Source of the DNA: an uncultured Clostridia bacterium | Lineage (GTDB): Bacteria; Bacillota; Clostridia; TANB77; CAG-508 | Reading direction: 5' to 3' | Assembly: GCA_947632035.1 (NCBI GenBank) | Contig: CANRNR010000001.1 | Coordinates: 1-64,000, forward strand | DNA length: 64,000 nucleotides | Shown: positions 55,737 to 63,797 of the stretch, one piece after another | How the letters are laid out: every line of letters starts with the position of its first letter | How positions within the stretch are numbered: the stretch's first letter is position 1 | Notes under the pieces: model-generated | Told to the model about the DNA's origin: nothing | Seen by the model: the letters and a program-made list of their open reading frames with translations, nothing else | Databases searched by the model: none | Made by a program: the position numbers and the translations under genes

Positions 55737-55845
55737 TAGTAGAAAATAATATGTTTTGTAGCACCGCGCAGCGTTCAAGCGAAGCGCGTTTGGAGCAACT
55801 TTATGTTGCGACAGCAAGGTGCAAAAAACATATTATTTTCTACTA
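55737..55845. repeat. Structured hairpin, copy C (67-nt GC-rich cap on a 21-bp perfect stem)
   Basis: Arms TAGTAGAAAATAATATGTTT(T) (55737-55757) and their exact complement (55825-55845). The cap (55758-55824) is a likely three-way junction: GCACC/GGTGC closes it, one branch is GCGC...GCGC and another is GCAAC-TTTAT-GTTGC. The cap is not related in sequence to copies A and B, but the architecture of a long AT-rich perfect stem with a structured cap is the same, and the stem resembles that of copy B. Confidence 0.7.
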
Positions 55846-55871
55846 AAATTAAATAAAGCTGTTTATAATAA

Positions 55872-55900
55872 TTGCAAAATTGCTTAATGAAGTGTATAAT
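55872..55900 (+). promoter_or_regulatory. Promoter of serS
   Basis: TTGCAA (55872-55877), 17-nt spacer, TATAAT (55895-55900). The predicted leader is only about 25 nt, leaving no room for a T-box. Confidence 0.7.
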
Positions 55901-55932
55901 ACTTACATAATAAATTTATGAGGTGAACTTTT

Positions 55933-57222
55933 ATGATAGATATTAAATTTTTAAGAGAAAATCCTGATGTGGTTAGAGAAAATATTAAGAAAAAATTTCA
56001 AGACCACAAACTTGTTTTAGTAGATGAAGTATTAGACTTAGATGCTAAAAATCGTGAAGTAAAATTAAAAGGTGATGAATTAAGAAGTAAAAGAAATTCT
56101 TTAAGTAGTGAAATTGGAAACTTAATGAAGCAAGGCAAAAAAGAAGAAGCAGAAAATATTAAAGCCCAAGTTCAAGAAATTAATCAAGAATTAGTAGATA
56201 ACGAAAAATTAGAAGAAGAATATGGGGTGCAAATTGGGGAAAGAATGATGAAAATTCCAAACATTATTCATGAATCTGTTCCAATTGGAAAAGATGATAG
56301 TGAAAATGTTGAAATTGAAAAATTTGGAGAACCTACAATTCCTCCTTATGAAATTCCATATCATACAGATATTATGGAAAAATTAGAGGGAATTGATTTA
56401 GATAGTGCTCGTAGAGTTGCTGGAAATGGCTTTTATTATTTAATGGGTGATATTGCAAGATTACATTCAGCTGTTATTTCTTATGCAAGAGATTTTATGA
56501 TAAATAAAGGCTTTACTTACTGTGTGCCACCATTCATGATTCGTAGTAATGTAGTAACTGGTGTTATGAGTTTTGAAGAAATGGATGCTATGATGTACAA
56601 AATTGAAGGTGAAGATTTGTATTTAATTGGTACAAGTGAGCATTCTATGATTGGTAAGTTTAAGGAACAACTTTTACCTAAAGATAAGCTTCCATATACT
56701 ATGACTTCATATTCTCCATGTTTTAGAAAAGAAAAAGGTGCACATGGTATTGAAGAACGTGGTGTTTACCGTATTCATCAATTTGAAAAACAAGAAATGA
56801 TAGTTGTTTGTGAGCCTGAAGATAGCTGGAATTGGTATGATAAACTATGGTCATACACAGTAGAATTATTTAGAAGTATGGAAATTCCAGTTCGTACTTT
56901 AGAATGTTGTAGTGGAGACTTAGCAGATTTAAAGGCTAAGAGCTGTGATGTAGAAGCTTGGAGTCCTAGACAACAAAAATATTTTGAAGTTGGTAGCTGT
57001 TCTAACTTAACAGATGCACAAGCAAGACGTCTTGGAATTCGTATTAAAGGCGAAAAAGGAAATTACTATGCACATACTCTAAATAATACAGTAGTTGCCC
57101 CACCTCGTATGTTAATTGCATTTTTAGAAAATCATTATCAAGAAGATGGAAGCATTACTATTCCAGAAGTTTTATGGCCATATATGGGTGGTACAAAAAT
57201 TTTAAAACCAAAAAATAATTAA
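55933..57222 (+). CDS. serS: Seryl-tRNA synthetase
   Basis: SerS (429 aa) charges tRNA(Ser) and, in the first step to selenocysteine, tRNA(Sec). The N-terminal coiled-coil arm (about 30-100, RSKRNSLSSEIGNLMKQGKKEE) binds the tRNA long variable arm. Class II motifs are motif 2 FRKEKGAHGIEERGVYRIHQFEK and motif 3 near the end (NTVVAPPRMLIAFLENHYQ). The tRNA/active-site loop is CCSGDLADLKAKSCDVEAW. SD GAGGTGA. Confidence 0.97.
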   Translation: MIDIKFLRENPDVVRENIKKKFQDHKLVLVDEVLDLDAKNREVKLKGDELRSKRNSLSSEIGNLMKQGKKEEAENIKAQVQEINQELVDNEKLEEEYGVQIGERMMKIPNIIHESVPIGKDDSENVEIEKFGEPTIPPYEIPYHTDIMEKLEGIDLDSARRVAGNGFYYLMGDIARLHSAVISYARDFMINKGFTYCVPPFMIRSNVVTGVMSFEEMDAMMYKIEGEDLYLIGTSEHSMIGKFKEQLLPKDKLPYTMTSYSPCFRKEKGAHGIEERGVYRIHQFEKQEMIVVCEPEDSWNWYDKLWSYTVELFRSMEIPVRTLECCSGDLADLKAKSCDVEAWSPRQQKYFEVGSCSNLTDAQARRLGIRIKGEKGNYYAHTLNNTVVAPPRMLIAFLENHYQEDGSITIPEVLWPYMGGTKILKPKNN

Positions 57223-57242
57223 TTTTTAAATTAATTATAAAT

Positions 57243-57374
57243 GAAAATATTATGTTTTTTTCACTCCATCCCTGCTTCGTAACAACTTGTAAATCAAATT
57301 TTACTTTGCAAAATTTGATAACAATTTGTAACTCGTTGGTCCCCACAGCCTCGTTACAAAAACATAATATTTTC
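57243..57374 (+). repeat. Structured hairpin element, copy B (98-nt core on a 17-bp perfect stem)
   Basis: Arms GAAAATATTATGTTTTT (57243-57259) and exact complement (57358-57374). The 98-nt core (57260-57357) aligns without gaps to copy A at 31.7 kb (read on the other strand). Unpaired blocks CCATCCCTGCTTCGTAA and CTCGTTGGTCCCCACAGCCT are identical, while paired blocks differ by compensatory changes: ATCAAATTTT/AAAATTTGAT here versus ATAAAATTTT/AAAATTTTAT; ACAA/TTGT here versus ATAG/CTAT. It lies between serS and engB in their direction. Confidence 0.75.
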
Positions 57375-57393
57375 TTTAATTGGAGGAATTATA

Positions 57394-57981
57394 ATGATAG
57401 TTAAAAATTCACAGTTTAAAATTTCTGCAGTAAGCCCTAAACAGTATCCTAATGATAATTTGCCACAAATTGTTCTAGTTGGTAAATCTAATGTTGGTAA
57501 ATCTTCTTTTATAAATACTTTGGTTAATCGTAAGGGGCTTGCTAGAACTAGTAGTGAGCCAGGAAAAACTAGACAAATTAACTTTTATGATATTGATAAT
57601 AAATTCTATTTCGTTGATTTACCCGGATATGGATACAGTAAAATGTCTAAGGTTGAACAAGAAAAAGTTGGAAGTTTTATTGAAGAATACCTTTCTTCTA
57701 GTAAAAACATTGCTCTTATCGTTTTTCTTATTGATATCAGACATTTACCTACTGAGAATGATAAGCTTATGTATGATTATATTTTTAAGACAAATCTTCC
57801 TTGTATAGTAATTGCAAATAAAGCTGATAAAATTGCTGTTACAAAGGTTGATGAAGAGGTTAAAAATTTACAAGAAATTTTAAATCCTTTAAAAGACTTA
57901 AAGTTTTTGCCTTTCTCTTCTGAAAGAAAAGTTTATACTGATGAAGTTTGGAAAGCTATTGAAGATATTATTATTTTATAG
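57394..57981 (+). CDS. engB: Ribosome biogenesis GTPase YsxC/EngB
   Basis: The 195-aa GTPase supports 50S subunit assembly. G1 is LVGKSNVGKSSFINTLVN, G2/switch I is GLARTSSEPGKTRQINFY, G3 is FVDLPGYGYSK, G4 IANKADK, and the G5 region is FLPFSSE. SD is GGAGG before ATG. It lies 20 bp after the copy-B hairpin, so the hairpin sits in the intercistronic mRNA if serS reads through. Confidence 0.96.
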   Translation: MIVKNSQFKISAVSPKQYPNDNLPQIVLVGKSNVGKSSFINTLVNRKGLARTSSEPGKTRQINFYDIDNKFYFVDLPGYGYSKMSKVEQEKVGSFIEEYLSSSKNIALIVFLIDIRHLPTENDKLMYDYIFKTNLPCIVIANKADKIAVTKVDEEVKNLQEILNPLKDLKFLPFSSERKVYTDEVWKAIEDIIIL

Positions 57982-58017
57982 TATTAAGTGAATTACCTCT
58001 TTTATATTAAAAAGTGA

Positions 58018-58046
58018 TTGACTTTTTAGTCAAATCAATGTATAAT
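58018..58046 (+). promoter_or_regulatory. Promoter with inverted repeat in the spacer, upstream of the 79-aa orphan
   Basis: TTGACT (58018-58023), 17-nt spacer, TATAAT (58041-58046). TGATTGAC-TTTTTA-GTCAAATCA overlaps the -35 and spacer, a candidate operator. A second stem, AGTATTCC / GGAATAAATACT (58052-58077), lies in the leader before the SD (GAAGGGGG). Confidence 0.72.
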
Positions 58047-58093
58047 ATGGGAGTATTCCGTTTAGGAATAAATACTTAGAAGGGGGCAGTTTT

Positions 58094-58333
58094 ATGCCGA
58101 GAAACAACAGTAGCCTTAACAAAAACCTTGTGGTGCGGTTCGTAGATAACGAACATGCAAAGAATGCATTTCGTGAATTTCGAACGAAATTTCCAAGTTG
58201 CCTTCCTAGGTCGAACGACTTAAGTAAGGTTTCTGAGGATAAAGTAATTATTCAGGAAAATTCCATTCGTGGAATATCCCGTAGCAACGCAAGGCAGTTT
58301 TTGCTTAATTGCGTTGGTGCAATTCCCGGTTAA
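58094..58333 (+). CDS. Hypothetical protein, 79 aa, GC-shifted orphan
   Basis: Not recognised. It is a small basic protein with no membrane segment: PRNNSSLNKNLVVRFVDNE, HAKNAFREFRTKFPSC, NSIRGISRSNARQFLLN. The frame is supported by a near-consensus promoter, an SD (AAGGGGG) and a terminator after the stop. GC content is clearly higher than in engB or gltX (CGG, CGA, CCG codons), like the other GC-shifted genes of this window. Basic residues and the strand-helix pattern would allow nucleic-acid binding, but this is a guess. Confidence 0.72.
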   Translation: MPRNNSSLNKNLVVRFVDNEHAKNAFREFRTKFPSCLPRSNDLSKVSEDKVIIQENSIRGISRSNARQFLLNCVGAIPG

Positions 58334-58350
58334 AAAATAAACTCTTTAAA

Positions 58351-58384
58351 AAGGTGATAGCTTAATTGCTATCACCTTCTTTTT
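58351..58384 (+). terminator. Terminator after the 79-aa orphan
   Basis: Perfect stem AAGGTGATAGC / GCTATCACCTT with a 6-nt loop and five T after. It overlaps the 3' end of the convergent DUF951 gene. Confidence 0.85.
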
Positions 58385-58562
58385 CTATTTTAGTAATTGC
58401 CTTCAATGCTTTTGGTCTTTCTAATGTTACTATGTGCCCACACCCTAAACATTTTAGTTTAAAGTCAACACCAACTCTAGTTAGTTCCCATAGTTTGCTA
58501 CCACAAGGATGTTGTTTTTTAGTTCTTACTATATCTCCTACTTGGTATTCCACTAGAAGCAC
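58362..58562 (-). CDS. DUF951 family protein
   Basis: A 66-aa protein with the complete DUF951 pattern: YQVGDIVRTKKQHPCGSKLWELTR, VGVDFKLKCLGCGHIVTLERPKAL. The Cys-x2-Cys plus HPC suggests a metal-binding site. The function is unknown. In Bacillus the homologue lies near ribosomal/chromosome-replication genes. The gene's 3' end shares sequence with the terminator of the convergent orphan. Confidence 0.9.
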   Translation of the reverse strand: MLLVEYQVGDIVRTKKQHPCGSKLWELTRVGVDFKLKCLGCGHIVTLERPKALKAITKIEKEGDSN

Positions 58563-58600
58563 CTCCTAACATTTTATCTTTTATTATCTACTAAAATCTC

Positions 58601-60253
58601 CTATAAACTTATAACTCTCTTAATTCTCTTCTCCACGCTTTCTTTTCCAAGTACTTGCATAATTTCATAAAGATCTGGTGTGTTTTGTCTTCCTGTTAAA
58701 GTTACTCTTAAAACTGTACTAATATCTCCAACATGTCCTGGATATGCTTCTGGATTTTGCTTGTATTCTTTTACTTCTCTTGCATATCCAAGCTCGCCTG
58801 CTAAATTCTTCATTTTATCAAACCATGTTTGTTTATCATCATTTATATCAAAATATTTTTCTAGATATAATGATAAAATTTTCTTTATCTCGTTTTTGTC
58901 ATTTATTTTTGCATATTCAAAATCAGCATCCATTTTGAAGAACTCATCATCATACATATAAATAATTGCATTTTTTACATCAGACCATTTACTTATATCT
59001 TTTCTAGGCTTAGCATTTCCTCTTTCTATTCCAAATATTTTAAGTGAATATTCTTTGTCTGATAATAATTTTGCAAGCTCTTTGTCATATCTATCTGCCC
59101 ATGTACTTACTTCTTCATACATAGCCTCTTTAGTATATTTTGAAATAACATTTTTTGAAACATCCAATAATTTAATAATATCAAAGATTGCTCCACTTAC
59201 ACTCATCTTGTTAATTTCAAATTTGAACTCAGACATATCAGCATCTGGGTTTGCCCTTCTCCAACTTTCAAAATTAGAGTTACCAATATTCATTAAATAT
59301 TCGCAAACAGCCTGTGCTGGAATTCCTTCTTCATGGTAATAGCTAACTGCAGCTTCTGGATCTTTTCTTTTACTAATCTTTCTCTTTTTACCATCTTCCT
59401 CTTTTAAAATAGGTGCATAATGGCAATACTTTGGTGTTTTAAATCCAAGTGCTCTAAATAGCTCTAAATGTAAAGGAATTGAAGATACCCATTCATCTGA
59501 ACGAATAACATGTGTTACTCTCATTAAATGGTCATCTACTGCGTGTGCAAAGTGATATGTAGGAAGTCCGTCTGCTTTTATTATTACTATATCTTGGTCA
59601 TTTTCTGGGAAATCAATATTTCCTTTTATAACATCATGGTGTCTTATTTTCTTTTCTTCGTTTCCCATTGATTTAAAACGAATTATATATGGCACACCTG
59701 CTTTTATTTTCTCAGCTGCTTCATCTACTGGCAAATTACGATATGTTGCCCAAACACCATAATAACCTGTTCTTATTTTTGCTGCCTCTTGTTTTTTTCT
59801 CATTTCTTCTAATTCTTCTGGTGTTGCAAAACAAGGGTATGCTCTTCCCTGCTCTATTAAATATTTAGCAAAAGCTTGATAAATAGGTGCACGATTGCTT
59901 TGTTTGTATGGTCCGTAAGAACCCTTTTCCTCTGTTTCATTTATCATTCCTTCATCAAATTCTATACCGAAATCTTTAATTGAATTTACTATTTGTAAAA
60001 CTCCATCTTCAATTTCTCTTTTTTGGTCAGTATCTTCTATTCTTAATAGAAATACTCCATTGGTCTGTTTTGTAAGCTGTCTATTTATAACACATTGCAT
60101 AAGCCCACCAACATGCACAAAGCCTGTTGGACTTGGTGCAAATCTTGTTACTATTGCTCCTTCTTCTAGGTTTCTTTCTGGGTATTTTTCCTCATAATAT
60201 GATATTTCTTTTGCATCTGGAAATATTAAGTCTGCTAATTCTTTATAGTTCAT
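58601..60253 (-). CDS. gltX: Glutamyl-tRNA synthetase (550-aa form)
   Basis: GltX charges tRNA(Glu), and probably tRNA(Gln), as substrate for the GatCAB in this window. Class I motifs: HIGH-type FAPSPTGFVHVGGLMQ and KMSKS-type KKRKISKRKDPEA. At 550 aa it is longer than the usual 480-490-aa bacterial enzyme but like some Clostridia forms. The N-terminal extension of about 35 residues (ADLIFPDAKEISYYEEKYPERN) before the catalytic domain is distinctive. SD AAAGGGAG. Confidence 0.94.
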   Translation of the reverse strand: MNYKELADLIFPDAKEISYYEEKYPERNLEEGAIVTRFAPSPTGFVHVGGLMQCVINRQLTKQTNGVFLLRIEDTDQKREIEDGVLQIVNSIKDFGIEFDEGMINETEEKGSYGPYKQSNRAPIYQAFAKYLIEQGRAYPCFATPEELEEMRKKQEAAKIRTGYYGVWATYRNLPVDEAAEKIKAGVPYIIRFKSMGNEEKKIRHHDVIKGNIDFPENDQDIVIIKADGLPTYHFAHAVDDHLMRVTHVIRSDEWVSSIPLHLELFRALGFKTPKYCHYAPILKEEDGKKRKISKRKDPEAAVSYYHEEGIPAQAVCEYLMNIGNSNFESWRRANPDADMSEFKFEINKMSVSGAIFDIIKLLDVSKNVISKYTKEAMYEEVSTWADRYDKELAKLLSDKEYSLKIFGIERGNAKPRKDISKWSDVKNAIIYMYDDEFFKMDADFEYAKINDKNEIKKILSLYLEKYFDINDDKQTWFDKMKNLAGELGYAREVKEYKQNPEAYPGHVGDISTVLRVTLTGRQNTPDLYEIMQVLGKESVEKRIKRVISL

Positions 60254-60280
60254 ATTTTTTCTCCCTTTCTTTTTATTATT

Positions 60281-62227
60281 TTAAACTTCCATAATAATAG
60301 GTAAAATCATTGGGTTTCTCTTTGTTTTTTCAAAAATATAATCTCTTAATGTATCTTTTACATTTGTTTTAATTGTTGTCCAATCGCGAATGTGGTTTTC
60401 TTCACATTTTCTTACTTCTTCACGAATAACCTTTTTAACATCATCCATTAAGTTTTCAGACTCTCTAACATAAACAAATCCTCTTGATATTACATCTGGT
60501 CCTGCAACTATTTCTCCTGTACTATCATCCATTGTCATAACAATAATAATTAAACCATCTTGTGATAAATGTTGTCTATCTCTTAGAACTATATTTCCTA
60601 CATCTCCAACACCTAAACCATCAACTAATACTTTTCCATTTGGTACAGAAGTGGTAATTTTGGCTTCATTTGGATTTAATTCTAGTGTTTTACCATTTCC
60701 CATTATAAATATGTTTTTAGGCTCTATTCCCACTTTTTTTGCTGTTTCAGCATGTGCAATAAGTTGTCTGTATTCACCATGAACTGGCATGAAATATTTT
60801 GGTTTTGCTAATGTTAAAATTAGTTTTTGTTCTTCTTGGCATGCGTGACCTGATACATGTATATCTTCAAGTGAGCTATAAATAACTTCTGCTCCAATTT
60901 TCATTAATTCGTCAATTACTTTAGATACTAATTTTTCATTTCCTGGTATTGGATTTGCTGAAATTATAACCATATCATTTGGTGTGATAGTTACTTTTTT
61001 GTGCTCTCCATTTGCCATTCTAGTAAGGGCAGACATTGCTTCTCCTTGGCTACCAGTTGTGATTATTACTAATTGGTCATCACGATAATTTCTAATATTG
61101 TCAATGTCGATAAATGTATTTTCGGGTACATCAATATATCCAAATTCTATTGCTGCATTTATCATATTCATCATACTTCTACCACATACAGCAATTTTTC
61201 TACCATATTTAATAGAAGAATTTACAATTTGTTGTACACGATGTACATTTGATGCAAAGGTTGCTACTACAATTCTTTTAGTGTTATTTAAGAAAAGTCT
61301 GTCAAACACCTCTCCTACTGAACTTTCAGACATTGTAAAACCTTTTCTTTCACTATTTGTACTATCAGAAAGCAATGCTAAAATTCCATCATTACCCAGC
61401 TCTGCAATTCTGCCTAAATCTATTACTTTGTCATCAATTGGAGTATAGTCTATTTTAAAGTCGCCTGTGTGAAGCACTACTCCTACTGGTGTATGAATAG
61501 CAAGCATTACAGAGTCTGGAATACTATGGTTACTTCTAATAAATTCTACCTTCATATTTCCGAAATTTATGGTTTCGCCTTGATTTACTATGTGTATTTT
61601 TGCACTATTTGTTAAATTATGTTCTTCTAATTTGTTGTTTATAAGTGCTACTGTTAGCTTTGTTGCATAAATTGGTATATTTATCTGCTTTAAAATGTAT
61701 GGTACTGCTCCTATATGGTCTTCGTGACCATGTGTTATTACTAAACCTTTTATTTTTTCTTTGTTTTTTTCCAAATAGGTTATATCTGGAATTACTAGGT
61801 CTACACCTAACATATCATCTTCTGGGAATTCCAAACCGCAGTCTACAAGTATTATTTCATTTTCATATTCAAATACTGTAATGTTTTTTCCTATTTCTTC
61901 TAATCCACCTAGTGGAATTATTTTTAAATTTGATTTCTTAAATTCAAATTTTTCTTTAGCTTCGTAACCTCTTTTTTCTCTTGAAATTGCATTTCTATCA
62001 TGACCTGACTTTTTGCTTTCATTTTTCTTTATTGTTGATGTTCTACTTTGTTCTCTAATCTCTTCTTTATTTTTTTCTCTTTTTTGTTCTCTAATCATTT
62101 CTTTACTTTGCTCTCTTCTTTGTTCTTTAATATTTTCTTTATTTGTTCTATTTCTATAATTATTTCTTCTTTTTTCAGGTAAATTCTTTTTACCTTGTTT
62201 ATTCTCTTGTAACATTTCTTTTGTCAT
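60281..62227 (-). CDS. rnjA: Ribonuclease J with long basic N-terminal extension
   Basis: RNase J (648 aa; usual 555) is a 5'-3' exo/endoribonuclease of the metallo-beta-lactamase/beta-CASP fold. The core starts at about residue 98 (LKIIPLGGLEEIGKN). The metal motif is VITHGHEDHIGAVPY, and HTGDFKIDYTP, SDSTNSERKG and the beta-CASP HVSGHA follow. The first ~95 residues are low-complexity and charged (REQSKEMIREQKREKNKEEI), a disordered RNA- or protein-binding tail. It probably degrades glmS mRNA cleaved by the ribozyme. A separate promoter, structured leader and terminator-like hairpin precede it. Confidence 0.95.
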   Translation of the reverse strand: MTKEMLQENKQGKKNLPEKRRNNYRNRTNKENIKEQRREQSKEMIREQKREKNKEEIREQSRTSTIKKNESKKSGHDRNAISREKRGYEAKEKFEFKKSNLKIIPLGGLEEIGKNITVFEYENEIILVDCGLEFPEDDMLGVDLVIPDITYLEKNKEKIKGLVITHGHEDHIGAVPYILKQINIPIYATKLTVALINNKLEEHNLTNSAKIHIVNQGETINFGNMKVEFIRSNHSIPDSVMLAIHTPVGVVLHTGDFKIDYTPIDDKVIDLGRIAELGNDGILALLSDSTNSERKGFTMSESSVGEVFDRLFLNNTKRIVVATFASNVHRVQQIVNSSIKYGRKIAVCGRSMMNMINAAIEFGYIDVPENTFIDIDNIRNYRDDQLVIITTGSQGEAMSALTRMANGEHKKVTITPNDMVIISANPIPGNEKLVSKVIDELMKIGAEVIYSSLEDIHVSGHACQEEQKLILTLAKPKYFMPVHGEYRQLIAHAETAKKVGIEPKNIFIMGNGKTLELNPNEAKITTSVPNGKVLVDGLGVGDVGNIVLRDRQHLSQDGLIIIVMTMDDSTGEIVAGPDVISRGFVYVRESENLMDDVKKVIREEVRKCEENHIRDWTTIKTNVKDTLRDYIFEKTKRNPMILPIIMEV

Positions 62228-62301
62228 TATTCATTATCCTTTCTTCTCTTTTATTTTTAACTTTACTAATTTTTATTGTTTTTAGCTTTATTACTTTTAA
62301 A

Positions 62302-62339
62302 CACAAAAAAATAGCTTATATAATACTATAAACTATTTT
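62302..62339 (-). terminator. Terminator/attenuator hairpin upstream of rnjA
   Basis: Minus-strand AAATAGTTTATA-GTAT-TATAAGCTATTT followed by seven T. It is between the only clear promoter and rnjA, so it either ends a small RNA or works as an attenuator. Confidence 0.65.
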
Positions 62340-62552
62340 GAATTTCCTTTATTTAAAAAATATTTACCATTTTTTATTTTTTATGCAAGAAATAAATATG
62401 TTTTCTATTTCCGCCCAAACATATTTAAGCTGTTTCTTGCTTATTATTTATATTTTTATATTTCCGCTCAAAATTTTATTTATAATATTATACTTTTATA
62501 TTTTTATATTTAAAATAATAAATCTCATCTTTACCATAATTGGTAACAACTG
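62304..62552 (-). ncRNA. Candidate leader RNA or small RNA upstream of rnjA
   Basis: Defined by a promoter at one end and an intrinsic terminator at the other (about 249 nt). It includes two near-identical TTTGRGCGGAAATA motifs (62472-62459 and 62419-62406). The second sits in the loop of a strong hairpin (62440-62385; GCAAGAAA / TTTCTTGC outer stem, AAACATATTTA inner stem). It does not match 6S, RNase P, SRP or tmRNA as far as I can tell. It could regulate rnjA by attenuation. Confidence 0.45.
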
Positions 62553-62558
62553 CCTTTT

Positions 62559-62587
62559 ATTATACATCTTTTTTGAGCTGTTGTCAA
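62559..62587 (-). promoter_or_regulatory. Consensus promoter upstream of rnjA / candidate sRNA
   Basis: Minus strand: TTGACA (62587-62582), 17-nt spacer, TATAAT (62564-62559). Both hexamers match consensus. Confidence 0.8.
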
Positions 62588-62657
62588 ATTTACTTTTGCC
62601 TTTAAACCATTATTCTTTAAATTTCTTTAATCTGCTTTTACCTTTAACTATACATTT

Positions 62658-63554
62658 TTACATTATAGTTGACCCAATAATTCCTGCATCATTTCCTAAA
62701 CTTGCAAGCTTTATTTCTGGCAATGTATTTTTGTTAAATACATATCTTCTACTATTAAATTCTTCTAATAACATTTTATATAAAATATCTTTAAAATATA
62801 CAAAGCTTCCACCTAAACAAATTGCTTCAGGCTCTAATAAATCTGTTATATTTGATAAACCTATTATTAAATTATCTATATATTCTTTTAAAATTTTTTG
62901 TATTTCTGTTTCTTCTTTTCTTTCTTTTAATAATTCCAAAAGTTCTTTGGCTGTAGTATCCTTATTTAGTCCCATTACATCTATTAAAGAATTTTTTAAT
63001 CTTTTCATTGAACAATAAGTTTCAAAACATCCTTTTTTTCCGCAGTTACATAGAATTCCATCTTTTTTTATTATCATGTGCCCTATTTCAAATCCTGGGT
63101 TTCTTTTTGGTTTTAGCTCTTTTCCTCCTAAAAATACTGCACCACCTATTCCTGTTCCTAAGCACATAAATACAGCATCATCATAATCTTTTAAACTTCC
63201 ATATTGTTTTTCAGCTAATCCTGCACATTTTGCATCATTGTTTATTTGTATTTTTCCATTAAACTCTTTTTGTATTATTTTAGTAATATCAAATTCATCT
63301 ATGCCAAGATTTACTAGGCTTGTAAGCTTTCCATCTTTCGGTGTGCCAGGGCTTGCAATTCCTATTAATTCTATTTCATGTTCTTTTGATATTTTTTTAA
63401 TAACTTGCAAAATATAATTCTCTATAAACTCATTTAAATTATCACTTTTATTATTTCCATTTATATCTGTTTCATATTTTTCTACAATATTTTCATCTTT
63501 GTCTATTAAACCTATTCCTATATGACTTCCACCTATATCAATTCCTATTTTCAT
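62658..63554 (-). CDS. ROK-family sugar kinase (glucokinase-like)
   Basis: The 298-aa protein has the ROK phosphate-binding start IGIDIGGSHIGIGLID, the second phosphate loop MCLGTGIGGAVFLGG, and the ROK zinc site GHMIIKKDGILCNCGKKGCFETYC. No N-terminal HTH is present, so it is an enzyme, not a ROK repressor. It most likely phosphorylates glucose or another hexose/N-acetylhexosamine; the exact sugar is not determined. There is no obvious SD, and no neighbouring sugar transporter in the window. Confidence 0.9.
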   Translation of the reverse strand: MKIGIDIGGSHIGIGLIDKDENIVEKYETDINGNNKSDNLNEFIENYILQVIKKISKEHEIELIGIASPGTPKDGKLTSLVNLGIDEFDITKIIQKEFNGKIQINNDAKCAGLAEKQYGSLKDYDDAVFMCLGTGIGGAVFLGGKELKPKRNPGFEIGHMIIKKDGILCNCGKKGCFETYCSMKRLKNSLIDVMGLNKDTTAKELLELLKERKEETEIQKILKEYIDNLIIGLSNITDLLEPEAICLGGSFVYFKDILYKMLLEEFNSRRYVFNKNTLPEIKLASLGNDAGIIGSTIM

Positions 63555-63797
63555 TTTTGTTATAGTTAATATATAAAATTAACTAATCTCCTTTCTTTCT
63601 ATTTTTAAATTGCAGTTTACAAGCTTAACTTTAAATTACTCTTTACACCCTTAATTTTATATTAACAAAAGTTAACATTTATAAGTACTTTAAATTATAT
63701 TAGACATTATACAACATATTTTATAAATAAAAAAGTAGAAGTTTACCAAAAGTTTTTCCTTTGTAATAACTTCTACTTTTTTATTTAAGAAATCTAT

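Larger units (their letters stand above)
55594..55932. other. Divergent region between exchanger gene and serS (339 bp)
   Basis: It contains an AT-rich segment after the exchanger start, the hairpin element copy C (55737-55845) and the serS promoter. There is no additional coding frame. No T-box stem I or AGGGTGG-type antiterminator was found, although copy C contains ACCGCG. Confidence 0.65.
62228..62657. other. rnjA upstream region (430 bp, no protein gene)
   Basis: Contains, from right to left on the minus strand, a consensus promoter, a ~250-nt leader/sRNA with two TTTGRGCGGAAATA motifs and a long hairpin, and a terminator-shaped hairpin. A long plus-strand hydrophobic frame here is a shadow of low-complexity AT sequence. 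Confidence 0.65.

Noticed and set aside
55758..55824. Possible T-box antiterminator before serS because of ACCGCG in a structured region
   Set aside because: No AGGGTGG partner, no stem I and no specifier loop were found. The region lies upstream of the likely serS promoter and is better explained as a capped palindrome.
62338..63018. Long plus-strand frame (226 codons) with hydrophobic Phe/Leu/Ile-rich sequence
   Set aside because: It overlaps the well-supported ROK gene on the other strand and the promoter/leader of rnjA. It has no SD, and the composition is what AT-rich antisense DNA gives.
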